Shown: piece by piece, positions 44,649 through 52,714 of the stretch
How the letters are laid out: every line of letters begins with the position of its first letter
Numbering within the stretch: the stretch's first letter is position 1
Assembly: GCA_019416455.1 (NCBI GenBank)
Contig: DXXG01000028.1
Coordinates: 62,001-126,000 of the forward strand
Source: Clostridiales bacterium
GTDB lineage: Bacteria > Bacillota > Clostridia > Oscillospirales > Acutalibacteraceae
Reading direction: 5' to 3'
DNA length: 64,000 bases
The notes under the pieces: model-generated
What the model was told of the DNA's origin: nothing
What the model saw: the letters and a program-made list of their open reading frames with translations, nothing else
Databases searched by the model: none
Translations under genes and position numbers: made by a program

Positions 44649-45227
44649 TTAGTCTCCCAAAAGTTTGTGCAGACGGCGAATGGTTTCCGCTACGGGAAGG
44701 CCCACGATATTGGCGTAGTCACCTTGAATGGATTGCAACAGCACCACTCCGATCCCTTCAATCCCATAAGCGCCTGCCCGGCCCCGGGACTCTCCCAAAG
44801 CCACATACTCGGCGATCTCTTCCTCGGTCAGTTGGTAAAAAGTCACCTTGGTGCTCATATGGAACACGTCCATCTTACCGTTCCACAGGAGACACACTCC
44901 AGTGAAGATCTGGTGGGTGCGGCCGGAAAGACGACGCAGAGTCTCTTTTGCCGCTTCATCGTCCTTGGGTTTGCCAAGAATCAGACCGTCGATGCTCACC
45001 ACGGAATCCGCGGCGATAATCGCCCTGTCCGGACACAGGGGCAAAACTGCCTCCCCTTTCCTTCGAGCCAGAGTCTCCACAGTCTGGGCAGGGGTGTAAT
45101 CCTCGGGGACAGTCTCGTCCACACCGGAGACCACCACGTCAAAGGAGAGTCCCGCCTGCTCCAAAAGCATTTTTCTGCTAGGCGACGAGGAGGCCAGCAC
45201 CAATTTTTGTTCAATCTTCAAAGCCAT
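44649..45227 (-). CDS. maf: Maf family nucleotide pyrophosphatase
   Basis: A 192-residue house-cleaning enzyme that hydrolyses (modified) nucleoside triphosphates. LVLASSSPSRKMLLEQAGL is the N-terminal signature, AIIAADSVVSIDGLILGKPKD the metal/substrate loop with the catalytic Asp, and YGIEGIGVVLLQSIQGDYANIVGLP the C-terminal signature. It overlaps galE by 17 bases. In Bacillus Maf also affects septum formation. Confidence 0.96.
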   Translation of the reverse strand: MALKIEQKLVLASSSPSRKMLLEQAGLSFDVVVSGVDETVPEDYTPAQTVETLARRKGEAVLPLCPDRAIIAADSVVSIDGLILGKPKDDEAAKETLRRLSGRTHQIFTGVCLLWNGKMDVFHMSTKVTFYQLTEEEIAEYVALGESRGRAGAYGIEGIGVVLLQSIQGDYANIVGLPVAETIRRLHKLLGD

Positions 45228-46227
45228 TGGGATTCATCCTTTGCCAACGCAGAGAGTCCGCGCACATTTCGTCCAGTGTCTTTTCCGCCTTCCAGCCAAG
45301 CTCTTCCCATGCTTTGGTGCAGTCCGCATAGCAGGCAGGGATATCCCCGGGCCGCCGGGGATCAATGGCATAGGGGATCTCTTTTCCCACAGCCTTGGAA
45401 AAAGCCTGGATCATCTCCAGCACAGAATACCCATGACCCGTGCCCAAGTTATACACCTTTACACCGGTGAATCCTTTCTCGAACAAAGGCAGCACCGCGG
45501 CATGACCTTTGGCCAGATCCACCACATGGATATAGTCCCGCACGCCGGTACCATCCGGGGTGGGATAGTCATTGCCGAACACATGGACTTTTTCCCGCTT
45601 ACCTACCACGGTCTGGGTGATATAGGGCACCAGGTTATTGGGGATACCGTTGGGATCCTCCCCCAGCTTGCCGCTCTCGTGGGCGCCCACCGGATTGAAG
45701 TACCGCAGCAGCACCGGATGAAGCTCAGGATCCGCATTAGCGCAGTCCGTAAGGATCCGCTCGATCATCAGTTTCGTGGTGCCGTAAGGATTGGTAGTGG
45801 ACAGAGGGAAATCCTCCCGGATGGGTACGGAAGCAGGATCTCCGTACACAGTGGCGGAAGAACTGAACACAAAATTCCCCACACCGAATTCCTTCATCAC
45901 TTTCAGCAGCACCAAAGTGGAAGTCAAGTTGTTGTCGTAATACTTCAAGGGAAGCGCCACCGATTCACCCACGGCTTTCAGACCCGCAAAGTGGATCACA
46001 GCGTCAATCTTTTCCTTCTCAAAGACTTCCCGCATCTTTTCTTCGTCGCATACGTCGTACTGATAGAAACTCACCTGTTTTCCGGAAAGTTCCTCGATCC
46101 GGTCAACAGCAACCTTCTTGCTGTTGCACAAGTTGTCAACGATCACCACCTGGTGACCCTGCTCCAATAAAATAATGGCGGTATGGCTGCCGATATACCC
46201 GGCTCCGCCGGTGACAAGGATCTTCAC
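45211..46227 (-). CDS. galE: UDP-glucose 4-epimerase
   Basis: A 338-residue short-chain dehydrogenase-fold epimerase that interconverts UDP-glucose and UDP-galactose. The NAD motif GGAGYIGSHTA is at the N-terminus, FSSSATVYG carries the catalytic Ser/Thr, and YGTTKLMIE the YxxxK pair. RYFNPVGAHESG and the late GVRDYIHVVDLAKGH are GalE-specific. The start is GTG 46227, eight bases after GGAAG, although an in-frame GTG at 46236 exists. It is the first gene of a five-gene minus-strand unit. Confidence 0.95.
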   Translation of the reverse strand: MKILVTGGAGYIGSHTAIILLEQGHQVVIVDNLCNSKKVAVDRIEELSGKQVSFYQYDVCDEEKMREVFEKEKIDAVIHFAGLKAVGESVALPLKYYDNNLTSTLVLLKVMKEFGVGNFVFSSSATVYGDPASVPIREDFPLSTTNPYGTTKLMIERILTDCANADPELHPVLLRYFNPVGAHESGKLGEDPNGIPNNLVPYITQTVVGKREKVHVFGNDYPTPDGTGVRDYIHVVDLAKGHAAVLPLFEKGFTGVKVYNLGTGHGYSVLEMIQAFSKAVGKEIPYAIDPRRPGDIPACYADCTKAWEELGWKAEKTLDEMCADSLRWQRMNPNGFED

Positions 46228-46295
46228 ACGCCGCACTTCCTTCCTGTTTTTTCTGCCTCCGAGCTCTATAAAGCCACGCGAAGGCTTCCCTTGTT

Positions 46296-46325
46296 ATTAT
46301 AAGGGAAAAGGGATGGAAAATACAA
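46296..46325 (-). promoter_or_regulatory. Promoter of the galE operon
   Basis: On the minus strand, TTGTAT, an 18-base spacer and TATAAT, about 70 bases upstream of galE. Confidence 0.65.
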
Positions 46326-46416
46326 GTAGTTCGATTAATTCACTTGGATGAAATAAACGGGATCCTGCTGCGAATACTAGAAAAACGCCGCTGCGAATCA
46401 GGGAGGAAGAATCACT

Positions 46417-46839
46417 ATGTATCTGTATCAGGACGCCCTTCTTTTCATGGCCGGAAGCTGGACCTATCCTGCCATTGAAATGCTCTGGAGAGGAGAGACA
46501 CATTCGTCCATGGCGCTGGCCGGAGGAATGTGCCTTTGCTTGATCAATCATATTTGCTGCGATCTGCTGAAAGACAAAAACATAATCAGCCGCTCTCTGG
46601 CCGGGGCCGGGATCATCACCGCCGTGGAGCTTGTACTGGGTTTGATCCTCAACCGCCTGCTGGGATTTAACATCTGGGACTACTCCACGGTACCCTTTAA
46701 TTTGTTTGGTCAAGTATGTCTGCCCTACTCTTTTTTATGGGTAGGCCTTTCTCTTCCGGCCATGGCTCTGTGCGAATTTTGCCGGGAACCGTCTCTGGAA
46801 GATCAAGCAAAACAAAATATCTCGAAAAAAAATTATTGA
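46417..46839 (+). CDS. Small multi-pass membrane protein, CmpB/ABC type IV-like (PF06541)
   Basis: A 140-residue protein with four hydrophobic helices. The segment LGFNIWDYSTVPFNLFGQVCLPYSFLWVGLSL is the hallmark of the PF06541 family (putative ABC-transporter type IV), whose real activity is unknown. Compared with longer homologues it contains only the core domain. The ATG has GGGAGGAAG upstream. Its TGA stop lies inside the -35 box of the downstream tRNA promoter. Confidence 0.82.
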   Translation: MYLYQDALLFMAGSWTYPAIEMLWRGETHSSMALAGGMCLCLINHICCDLLKDKNIISRSLAGAGIITAVELVLGLILNRLLGFNIWDYSTVPFNLFGQVCLPYSFLWVGLSLPAMALCEFCREPSLEDQAKQNISKKNY

Positions 46840-46864
46840 CTTTTGGAAAATCATGTGGTATCAT
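46836..46864 (+). promoter_or_regulatory. Promoter of the tRNA-Ser pair, overlapping a stop codon
   Basis: TTGACT (46836-46841), a 17-base spacer and TATCAT, 17 bases before the first tRNA. The TGA of the -35 box is the stop codon of the CmpB-family gene. Confidence 0.8.
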
Positions 46865-46881
46865 AAACCAGCGTTAGACAC

Positions 46882-46970
46882 GGAGAGGTGTCCGAGTGGT
46901 TTAAGGAGCTAGTCTTGAAAACTAGTGATCCCGCAAGGGACCAAGAGTTCGAATCTCTTCCTCTCCGCCA
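46882..46970 (+). tRNA. tRNA-Ser (anticodon TGA)
   Basis: An 89-base class II tRNA with acceptor GGAGAGG/CCTCTCC, anticodon loop CTTGAAA (TGA), variable arm GATCCCGCAAGGGACC, T-loop TTCGAAT and encoded CCA. It reads UCA codons. Confidence 0.97.
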
Positions 46971-47023
46971 CTTGACAGCTACGCTAACCAACAGCTTGAT
47001 AGTTTGTTATAGATTTTCACCAT

Positions 47024-47113
47024 GGAGAAGTACCCAAGTGGTGAAGGGGCTCCCCTGCTAAGGGAGTAGGTCGGGAAACTGGCGCGAGGGTTCAAATCCC
47101 TCCTTCTCCGCCA
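47024..47113 (+). tRNA. tRNA-Ser (anticodon GCT)
   Basis: A 90-base class II tRNA with acceptor GGAGAAG/CTTCTCC, anticodon arm CTCCC-CTGCTAA-GGGAG (GCT), variable arm GGTCGGGAAACTGGCG, T-loop TTCAAAT and encoded CCA. It is co-transcribed with the tRNA 53 bases upstream. Confidence 0.97.
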
Positions 47114-47115
47114 AG

Positions 47116-47161
47116 ACCGCTGGAAATCCAGTATTTATGCTGGTTCCAGCGGTTTTTCTTT
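47116..47161 (+). terminator. Terminator after the tRNA-Ser pair
   Basis: ACCGCTGGAA and TTCCAGCGGT with an inner CCAG/CTGG stem, followed by TTTTTCTTTT. Confidence 0.93.
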
Positions 47162-47201
47162 TGCCATAATTCGTTAAAGCGGCTTGTTACTTACAATATT
47201 C

Positions 47202-47237
47202 AAAAACACAGCCCCCTTTTCTGGGAGCTGTGTTTTC
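47202..47237 (-). terminator. Terminator after the SPFH gene
   Basis: On the minus strand, AAAACACAGC-tCCC and GGG-cTGTGTTTT with a short loop, about 34 bases past the SPFH stop. Confidence 0.85.
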
Positions 47238-47270
47238 ATTATCCAAACCTGAATATGGGAAAGTGGACGG

Positions 47271-48173
47271 TTACTCCGCTTGTTGGCTGGCCTGCTGATC
47301 CTCTTGCTTTTCCTGCTGCACCACCACAGCGTCAGCGCCCTGGACGGTCACCCAGCCATGTTCCTGGCGGGCCTGGGCCTCCAGCATCTGGATCAGCTCG
47401 GGGGTAATAGACTCCGCAATGATCCGGTTGGACTCCGCTTCCGCTTGGGCTTCAATGATCTTCACATCCGCTTCCGCCTGAGCCTTGGTCTTTGCAACTT
47501 CTGCTTGAGCGGCGGCAGTCTGCTTTTCCAGCTCGGCGATCTCCGCGTCCTGCTTCGCCTGTTCTTTGGCCTTGATCTTCTCCTGGAGGGCGTCATCCAG
47601 CTGCACGTCGATCACCAGGGCGCTGATGACGTTGATACCATACTCGTCCCCCAATTTGTCTGACAGGTATTCGGAGATGGCTTGGTTCACTTCAGATTTT
47701 TTATCCGAGTAAATGTCCATGACGGAAAACTGAGGCGTTACCTCTTTTACATAGGCGATGATACTGTTCTGTATGTAGTTGGCCACCAAGCTCTCTCCGT
47801 CCATGCCATTGAACCGTTTGTAAAGCTCCACCACCTGCCCAGCGTTAAAAGCATAGTTGACGGTAAGGTTCATCTTCACCATGCCGCCATTGGCAGGGGC
47901 GTCAATGCTCCAGTCCGGATGGGACTGAGCGTTGTAGTCCTCGGCGCTGTTTGAAAAGACGATCTGCTGCTGGGAAACGGGAAACTGTTTCACCGACTCG
48001 AACGGGGAAAGCCAGTGCCAGCCGGCAGAGAGGGTGGTTTCCTTCACACCGGACATGGAATACACCACGCCCACATTGCCCACACTGACCCGCTCCAAAC
48101 ACATGACACAGCACACGGCGATCAATACAGCGATCACGCCGGACCCAATAAATGCTACAAGTTTCTTTTTCAT
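47271..48173 (-). CDS. SPFH/Band 7 (prohibitin-like) membrane protein
   Basis: A 300-residue scaffold protein. One N-terminal membrane helix (about 7-26) is followed by the SPFH domain (about 30-200, with GNVGVVYSMSGVKETTLSAGWHWLSPFESVKQFPVSQQ and VIDVQLDDALQEKI). A coiled coil rich in Ala/Glu/Lys/Gln (about 200-265) then leads to a Gln-rich tail. This is the prohibitin/flotillin architecture that organises membrane domains or protease complexes. No NfeD partner or FtsH is nearby. Its start overlaps the stop of a 27-residue membrane microprotein gene, whose end contains its GGAGGAA ribosome site. Confidence 0.9.
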   Translation of the reverse strand: MKKKLVAFIGSGVIAVLIAVCCVMCLERVSVGNVGVVYSMSGVKETTLSAGWHWLSPFESVKQFPVSQQQIVFSNSAEDYNAQSHPDWSIDAPANGGMVKMNLTVNYAFNAGQVVELYKRFNGMDGESLVANYIQNSIIAYVKEVTPQFSVMDIYSDKKSEVNQAISEYLSDKLGDEYGINVISALVIDVQLDDALQEKIKAKEQAKQDAEIAELEKQTAAAQAEVAKTKAQAEADVKIIEAQAEAESNRIIAESITPELIQMLEAQARQEHGWVTVQGADAVVVQQEKQEDQQASQQAE

Positions 48174-48253
48174 TGCTCATTCCTCCAAATTTGGTAGATC
48201 ACGATCCAGAAAAGCACAAAAATCACCGCAAACACGGCGATCAGCGGTTTCAT
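48170..48253 (-). CDS. 27-residue single-helix membrane microprotein coupled to the SPFH gene
   Basis: A very short reading frame directly before the SPFH gene. The peptide begins MKPLIAVFAVIFV and ends YQIWRNEQ; about 18 residues in the middle form one hydrophobic helix with flanking Lys and Arg. ATG 48253 has GAGGGGGTGAG about 10-17 bases upstream. Its TGA overlaps the SPFH ATG (ATGA), and the SPFH ribosome site lies inside it, so translation of the two is linked. It could be a partner of the SPFH protein or a leader peptide. No homologue is recognised. Confidence 0.6.
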   Translation of the reverse strand: MKPLIAVFAVIFVLFWIVIYQIWRNEQ

Positions 48254-48370
48254 GTCTCTTTCTCACCCCCTCACCCTTTTCTCAAGCATCATTTGTCAGC
48301 AGACAGATATCGTTTAGACAAATTACGTCTTTGCGGATCCTCCCGTTTTCCATTAGATTCTAGTAGGGAT

Positions 48371-48399
48371 ATTATTGTCCATTCCTGTCTTACTGTCAA
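48371..48399 (-). promoter_or_regulatory. Promoter of the microprotein-SPFH unit
   Basis: On the minus strand, TTGACA, a 17-base spacer and AATAAT, about 118 bases before the microprotein start. The 334-base gap 48254-48587 also holds the DUF421 promoter; nothing else was recognised in it. Confidence 0.6.
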
Positions 48400-48509
48400 G
48401 CTATGCGGTATAAGTTTCTTTCAAACCGTCCGCGACTGGACAACTGCATGCCGTGAATGCTCCCCAAACTCTTGTTCCCTCTCCTATGGATGTGGCAAAA
48501 CATCATATT

Positions 48510-48539
48510 TTGAAAAACTGCCGTCCTCCCCTGTATGAT
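48510..48539 (+). promoter_or_regulatory. Promoter of the DUF421 gene
   Basis: TTGAAA, an 18-base spacer and TATGAT, about 48 bases before the start. Confidence 0.6.
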
Positions 48540-48587
48540 CCACGAGATCAAGTTCAGAATAGAGAATAAAACAGAAGGGGATGCTGT

Positions 48588-49274
48588 ATGAGTTTTCTCA
48601 CGCTTTGCTTGACCGCCGCAGGGTCATTTGGGGTATTATTTTTAGTGGCTAAGTTCATCGGTCACAAACAAATCTCTCAGCTCGATTTTTTTGATTACAT
48701 CACGGGGATAACCATCGGCTCCATCGCGGCGGAGATGGCCACCGAGCTGGAAAAGCCCTGGAAACCACTGACCGCTATGGTCATTTACGGAGGAATCACG
48801 GTACTGCTGAGCTTCATTTCCAGCAAGTTCCCCCGGTCCCGGAAGTATTTGAACGGCACTCCTACCATCCTCCTGGATCATGGGAAACTGTACTATGAAA
48901 ATCTGAAAAAATCGAAGCTGGACTTAAGCGAATTTCTGGTCATGTGCAGAGAGCAGGGGTATTTTGACTTGACCAGCATCCAAACAGCTGTTTTTGAATA
49001 CAACGGGAAGCTCACCATCCTTCCGGTAAGCAGTCAGCGGCCGGCTACCCCCAACGATATGGGATTGGCCCCGGACCAGGAGCTTCTGTTTACAGAACTG
49101 ATCATGGACGGTCGCGTGCTAGAGGATAATTTGAAGCGGATGGGGCTTGACATGACTTGGCTGGACAAACAGCTGAAACAGCGCCACATCCACTCTCCCA
49201 AAGACGTGATCCTAGCTGTCTGCGATCGAAATCAGGAATTCGTGGTGTACGAGAAGAATACCTCCCAGAGCTGA
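48588..49274 (+). CDS. DUF421 (YetF-type) membrane protein
   Basis: A 228-residue protein. Three N-terminal helices with the family motif IGHKQISQLDFFDYITGITIGSIAAEMATE precede a cytoplasmic YetF domain with GTPTILLDHGKLYYENLKKSKLDLSEFLVMCREQGYFDLTSIQTAVFEYNGKLTILP. A further C-terminal region (about 150-228) resembles the DUF3290-like end seen in clostridial members. The family's role is unknown; some members are linked to spores. The start has GAAGGGG upstream. Confidence 0.9.
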   Translation: MSFLTLCLTAAGSFGVLFLVAKFIGHKQISQLDFFDYITGITIGSIAAEMATELEKPWKPLTAMVIYGGITVLLSFISSKFPRSRKYLNGTPTILLDHGKLYYENLKKSKLDLSEFLVMCREQGYFDLTSIQTAVFEYNGKLTILPVSSQRPATPNDMGLAPDQELLFTELIMDGRVLEDNLKRMGLDMTWLDKQLKQRHIHSPKDVILAVCDRNQEFVVYEKNTSQS

Positions 49275-49352
49275 TCTGCCAGCCTTAAAAGAGCCAGAGC
49301 CTGAAGAGCCTTCCAAGGTTGTGTTTCATAGAATGGTGCGGAGGGATCTCTC

Positions 49353-49520
49353 ATGAATCCATGTGAATTAACCGCTTCGATCACGGCAGTCGCCAACACA
49401 CTTGCCTGTAAGCTGGATGATGACCAGCTGAATCTGTTGGGCGTGATCTTGACACAGCTCGCCGACACGCTGTTTACCATCTCTGCCCAAAGGAGCTTTT
49501 CTTCTGAAAAATGCAACTAA
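49353..49520 (+). CDS. DUF6774-like short protein
   Basis: A 55-residue protein starting MNPCELTASITAVANTLAC and continuing DDDQLNLLGVILTQLADTL. The CEL start, the second Cys at 19 and the QLxDTL helix match the small clostridial DUF6774 family of unknown function. The ATG follows GGAGGG. It lies 78 bases after the DUF421 gene, with a terminator shortly after. Four Cys residues (4, 19, 54 and none between) would allow metal binding only weakly; a helical dimer is more likely. Confidence 0.78.
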   Translation: MNPCELTASITAVANTLACKLDDDQLNLLGVILTQLADTLFTISAQRSFSSEKCN

Positions 49521-49581
49521 GATAGGGCATGTCGTAAACCAGTAGCCCATTTATGAGGCTTGAAGTATGTTCCTAAAATAG

Positions 49582-49616
49582 AGAAACCGGCCTGATGGTA
49601 GGCCGGTTTCTTTATT
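49582..49616 (+). terminator. Terminator after the DUF6774 gene
   Basis: AGAAACCGGCCT and AGGCCGGTTTCT form a 12-bp stem with a 6-base loop and a T-rich end. The converging gene at 49616 ends at the same hairpin. Confidence 0.9.
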
Positions 49617-50200
49617 TAGTCGATTTCCCGCACAGCGTTTTTGCCGCATCCTACCAGAAACCCAATGCAGCCAAAGAGGAAATCTCGCAGCTGAGAGACC
49701 AAGGCGGTCAGTTCGGGGGTTACATCGGAATATCCTTTCGTTCCAATCAGGATCACCAGAGACAACAGCCCCACTGCGGACACCACCCAGATTTGCAGTT
49801 TCCCACAGGTCCCTTTGGAGGCATCAGGAATTTCTGAAACAGTGATCTTCCCCATTTCTGTCTGGGATTCCTCCGATGGATCCTGAAAACCAATCTTCAC
49901 TCCCATCGTTCCCTTCTCTTTAGAAACCGGAGCCTCTCCGGCAGTTGTGGTAGGCAACGAAGAAACGGACTCCTTCTTGGGGACGGCAGTCAGAGAATTC
50001 ACACTGATGAAATAACCGAAAATAGTAGCGGCAGAAGTTTGCACAATTACATCGATGGTATTGTTCTCGTCGGAAAGGCCTCCGGAAAACAGATGGTAAG
50101 CCATATAACAAAATAGAAGAAACATAAACAAAATGAGGAACCGATCCACCAAAGAGATTCGGGACAGGGTCTTCCTGGTAGCTGACCACAGCTTTTTCAT
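49616..50200 (-). CDS. Unknown four-helix membrane protein
   Basis: A 194-residue protein that I do not recognise. Two N-terminal helices (about 19-38 and 50-68, FLILFMFLLFCYMAYHLF and IVQTSAATIFGYFISVNSL), a polar Ser/Thr/Glu-rich linker (about 72-128), and two C-terminal helices (about 135-152 and 170-190) that end in GCIGFLVGCGKNAVREID. The basic N-terminus suggests the linker and termini are cytoplasmic by the positive-inside rule. The length and helix number recall holin-like or channel proteins, but no motif supports that. It is a single gene between converging and diverging neighbours. Confidence 0.7.
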   Translation of the reverse strand: MKKLWSATRKTLSRISLVDRFLILFMFLLFCYMAYHLFSGGLSDENNTIDVIVQTSAATIFGYFISVNSLTAVPKKESVSSLPTTTAGEAPVSKEKGTMGVKIGFQDPSEESQTEMGKITVSEIPDASKGTCGKLQIWVVSAVGLLSLVILIGTKGYSDVTPELTALVSQLRDFLFGCIGFLVGCGKNAVREID

Positions 50201-50317
50201 GCGCTATCACCCGTAGTTCTGGATTTACTTTATCCTATGTACGCCCCTCGCAACCGGTTCACCCTCCGGATTCGCACCTTTTCTTCCTTCCCCTCATAGA
50301 ATGTCCAACGTGGGGTG

Positions 50318-52333
50318 ATGCTTTTGGAAAAGCTTTTATTTATCACTTGGAGCGTGTCCTACGGGTACGGCACGGAAAAATCGTTGGCAGACGTGCTCAA
50401 CCGCATGGACCCGGCGGAATACGACTTGAGCGTATTGCCGCTTTTTAAAAACTCCAACAATTCCATCTTTCACAGCAATGTAAAAGTTTTAGACCCGCTT
50501 ATCGACTACACCCAAGAGGATCTGGACGAGCAGCGGGCCCTTGATGAGTACTACCACCTGTTAGGGGATCCCATGAGCTTCAACAAGCGGATCCGAGAAA
50601 ATTACGACTGCGTCATTGCCTGCAACCACAACGCGCCCTCCTACTTTGCCTCGTATATCAAGGGCTGCGCAAAGATTCTCTGGATCCGGGGCGACATGCG
50701 GGAACTGGACTACCGCCAATACCCGGAGGATTCCAAGGAGTACAAGCAGACGAAGCAGGAATTCCAAATGCAGGCAAATGTTCTGAAATCCTTCGACTCC
50801 ATCGCGGTGATCTCCGATGTGGTGGAACAAACTTTGCGAGACCTGTTTGGAGTCACTGAAAACGTGGTGAAGATTTCAAACTCCGTGGACAGCGAAAAAA
50901 TGGAGCTGCTCTGCCAGGAGGCGGTGGACCTTCCCGACAAACCGTTGTTCACCACTCTGGGGAGACTGGACTACAACAAAAACCAAATCCTGCTGCTGAA
51001 AGCTGCCAAGGAAGTGAAAAAGCTACGGGAGGATTTTATGGTCTATCTTCTGGGCGAGGGCGAGGAAAGACAAGCCCTGGAAACGTATATTCGCGAAAAC
51101 GACCTGGAGGAAAACGCCAAAATCCTGGGATTCAAAGAAAATCCTTATCCCTATATGAAACACAGCGCGGCTACGGTGCTGACTTCCCTCAGTGAAGGGT
51201 TCAGCCTTGTGCTGGTGGAAAGCGTTATGCTGAACACGCCGATTATCTCAACCGATGTGGGGGTGGCCCGAGAAGTGATCGAGAAATACCACTGCGGTGA
51301 TCTCATCCCCTATGACGAAAAAGAGCTGGCGGCCGTAATGCTGCGCTACCTGAACAAGTATGACGGCTACAAGGAAAAGTTTCCCATCGGGGATGAGTAC
51401 GACATCAAAACGGAAGTCCGAAAGACCCAGGACTTGATCCGGGAGACCCTGGAAAGATACCGCTCCCACCTGAAACTGAAAAGGCTCCCCTATCCGGAGA
51501 TCACCATTCACGATTACGACCTGGACAGTTACCAGATCCAGCAGGACTTCATGTACGTGCTCCGCGTACTGAAAGACGGTGTGCCTTACGAGTATCTGAT
51601 AAACCAGCGCAGCGAAAGCGACAAGCTGATCGTCTTTCACAACGGCGCTGTGGCAGAGGGTAACGTGTCCGTCCCTGTCTTTCAGCGTCACAGATGGGCA
51701 AAACTGTTAAAGACCTCTTCTGTGTTCTGCATGGACCCTACCCTTTATCTCAACCGCTATTTGCAGATCGGGTGGGGCATTGGAAAGAACGAGAACTACT
51801 ACCTGGAAACCAGCAGCCTGTTGTTGAAGAAGATCATCGAGAAGATGGGGATTGCTCTGGAGGACACCGCCATTTTCGGAACATCTGCCGGAGGCTATCT
51901 CTCCATCATGATGGGCATCTACCTGAAAGGCGCCAAGGTGGTAGCGGATAACGCCCAGCTGGACGTGCGCAACTGGATCTACAAAGACGCGCTGGATTCG
52001 GTCATCACCTTCTCCTTTGACAATATTGGAAGTGCCTTGAAATACAGGGAACGGTTCAGCATTGTGGATGCTTTTGAGAAGCACCAGTATGTGCCGCCCA
52101 TCTATCTCCACGTGAATCTGTGTTCCACCGCGGACAATTCCACCCAGCTGGTCCCCTTTTTGCAAAATGCCGAGACCATGGCTTCCATCAAGGAATATCA
52201 TCCCATCCAGGTGATCCTTCACTACCGTCCGGACAAAGGCCATGACGGTATTCCCATGGACGAAGCCATCGGTTTCCTCTACCACATCCTTCATGTAACC
52301 GATCCTGAAAGGAGTTTTCCCTATGAATGCTGA
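50318..52333 (+). CDS. GT4 glycosyltransferase fused to an XcbB/CpsF-like alpha/beta-hydrolase domain
   Basis: A 671-residue two-domain protein. Residues 1 to about 375 form a GT-B glycosyltransferase: LFITWSVSYGYGTEKSLADVL at the start, FTTLGRLDYNKNQILLLKA at the donor-site linker and SLSEGFSLVLVESVMLNTPIISTDVG with the ExxxxxxxE pair of GT4 enzymes. From about 400 the protein changes to a domain with LIVFHNGAVAEGNVSVPVFQRHRW, FCMDPTLYLNRYLQIGWGIG and IFGTSAGGYLSIMMG, the nucleophile elbow GTSAGG of alpha/beta hydrolases as in XcbB/CpsF capsule proteins. It likely builds and modifies a surface glycan. ATG 50318 is chosen; the ribosome site (GGGG) is weak. No signal peptide. Confidence 0.8.
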   Translation: MLLEKLLFITWSVSYGYGTEKSLADVLNRMDPAEYDLSVLPLFKNSNNSIFHSNVKVLDPLIDYTQEDLDEQRALDEYYHLLGDPMSFNKRIRENYDCVIACNHNAPSYFASYIKGCAKILWIRGDMRELDYRQYPEDSKEYKQTKQEFQMQANVLKSFDSIAVISDVVEQTLRDLFGVTENVVKISNSVDSEKMELLCQEAVDLPDKPLFTTLGRLDYNKNQILLLKAAKEVKKLREDFMVYLLGEGEERQALETYIRENDLEENAKILGFKENPYPYMKHSAATVLTSLSEGFSLVLVESVMLNTPIISTDVGVAREVIEKYHCGDLIPYDEKELAAVMLRYLNKYDGYKEKFPIGDEYDIKTEVRKTQDLIRETLERYRSHLKLKRLPYPEITIHDYDLDSYQIQQDFMYVLRVLKDGVPYEYLINQRSESDKLIVFHNGAVAEGNVSVPVFQRHRWAKLLKTSSVFCMDPTLYLNRYLQIGWGIGKNENYYLETSSLLLKKIIEKMGIALEDTAIFGTSAGGYLSIMMGIYLKGAKVVADNAQLDVRNWIYKDALDSVITFSFDNIGSALKYRERFSIVDAFEKHQYVPPIYLHVNLCSTADNSTQLVPFLQNAETMASIKEYHPIQVILHYRPDKGHDGIPMDEAIGFLYHILHVTDPERSFPYEC

Positions 52334-52670
52334 ATTTGAAAACAGACCTGTGGAATCTATGGACGAGCCGACCTGCCCCACTATGAGCTACCAGGACGTC
52401 ACCGTCTGCGTCCCGGTGACCATTAAACCTTACGGCCAGGTGGGTAACGTAAAAGTCCAGTGCCTTGGCCAGCCCGTAGTGCGCACCGGAGACGATCTGT
52501 GCCCCGGCTGTGAGGAGGGTGTGTGCCAGTTTACCATCAGTCAAAAGCTGAAAGTCCAGGTGCCTGTCTTTTTCGGCGCCCGGGCAGAGGCAGGAAAAGC
52601 CTCCGTGGACTGCGGTCGCAGTGGTTATGACGACTGCTGTGCCGACCACTCGGATAAGACTGAGGAATAA
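52323..52670 (+). CDS. Nine-cysteine small protein coupled to the glycosyltransferase
   Basis: A 115-residue protein with nine Cys and no signal peptide. The core reads VTVCVPVTIKPYGQVGNVKVQCLGQPVV, then GDDLCPGCEEGVCQFTISQKLKVQVPVFFGA, and it ends with DCGRSGYDDCC. Two beta-rich halves with VPV repeats give it the look of a compact beta domain. It overlaps the glycosyltransferase stop by 11 bases, and AAAGGAG lies upstream of its ATG inside that gene. Cys-rich proteins of this size occur in clostridial spore coats and exosporium, so a coat role is possible but unproven. Confidence 0.7.
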   Translation: MNAEFENRPVESMDEPTCPTMSYQDVTVCVPVTIKPYGQVGNVKVQCLGQPVVRTGDDLCPGCEEGVCQFTISQKLKVQVPVFFGARAEAGKASVDCGRSGYDDCCADHSDKTEE

Positions 52671-52714
52671 CCCTCCTCGGATCTAATCACCCACCTAGAT
52701 GCGAAATAAACAGG

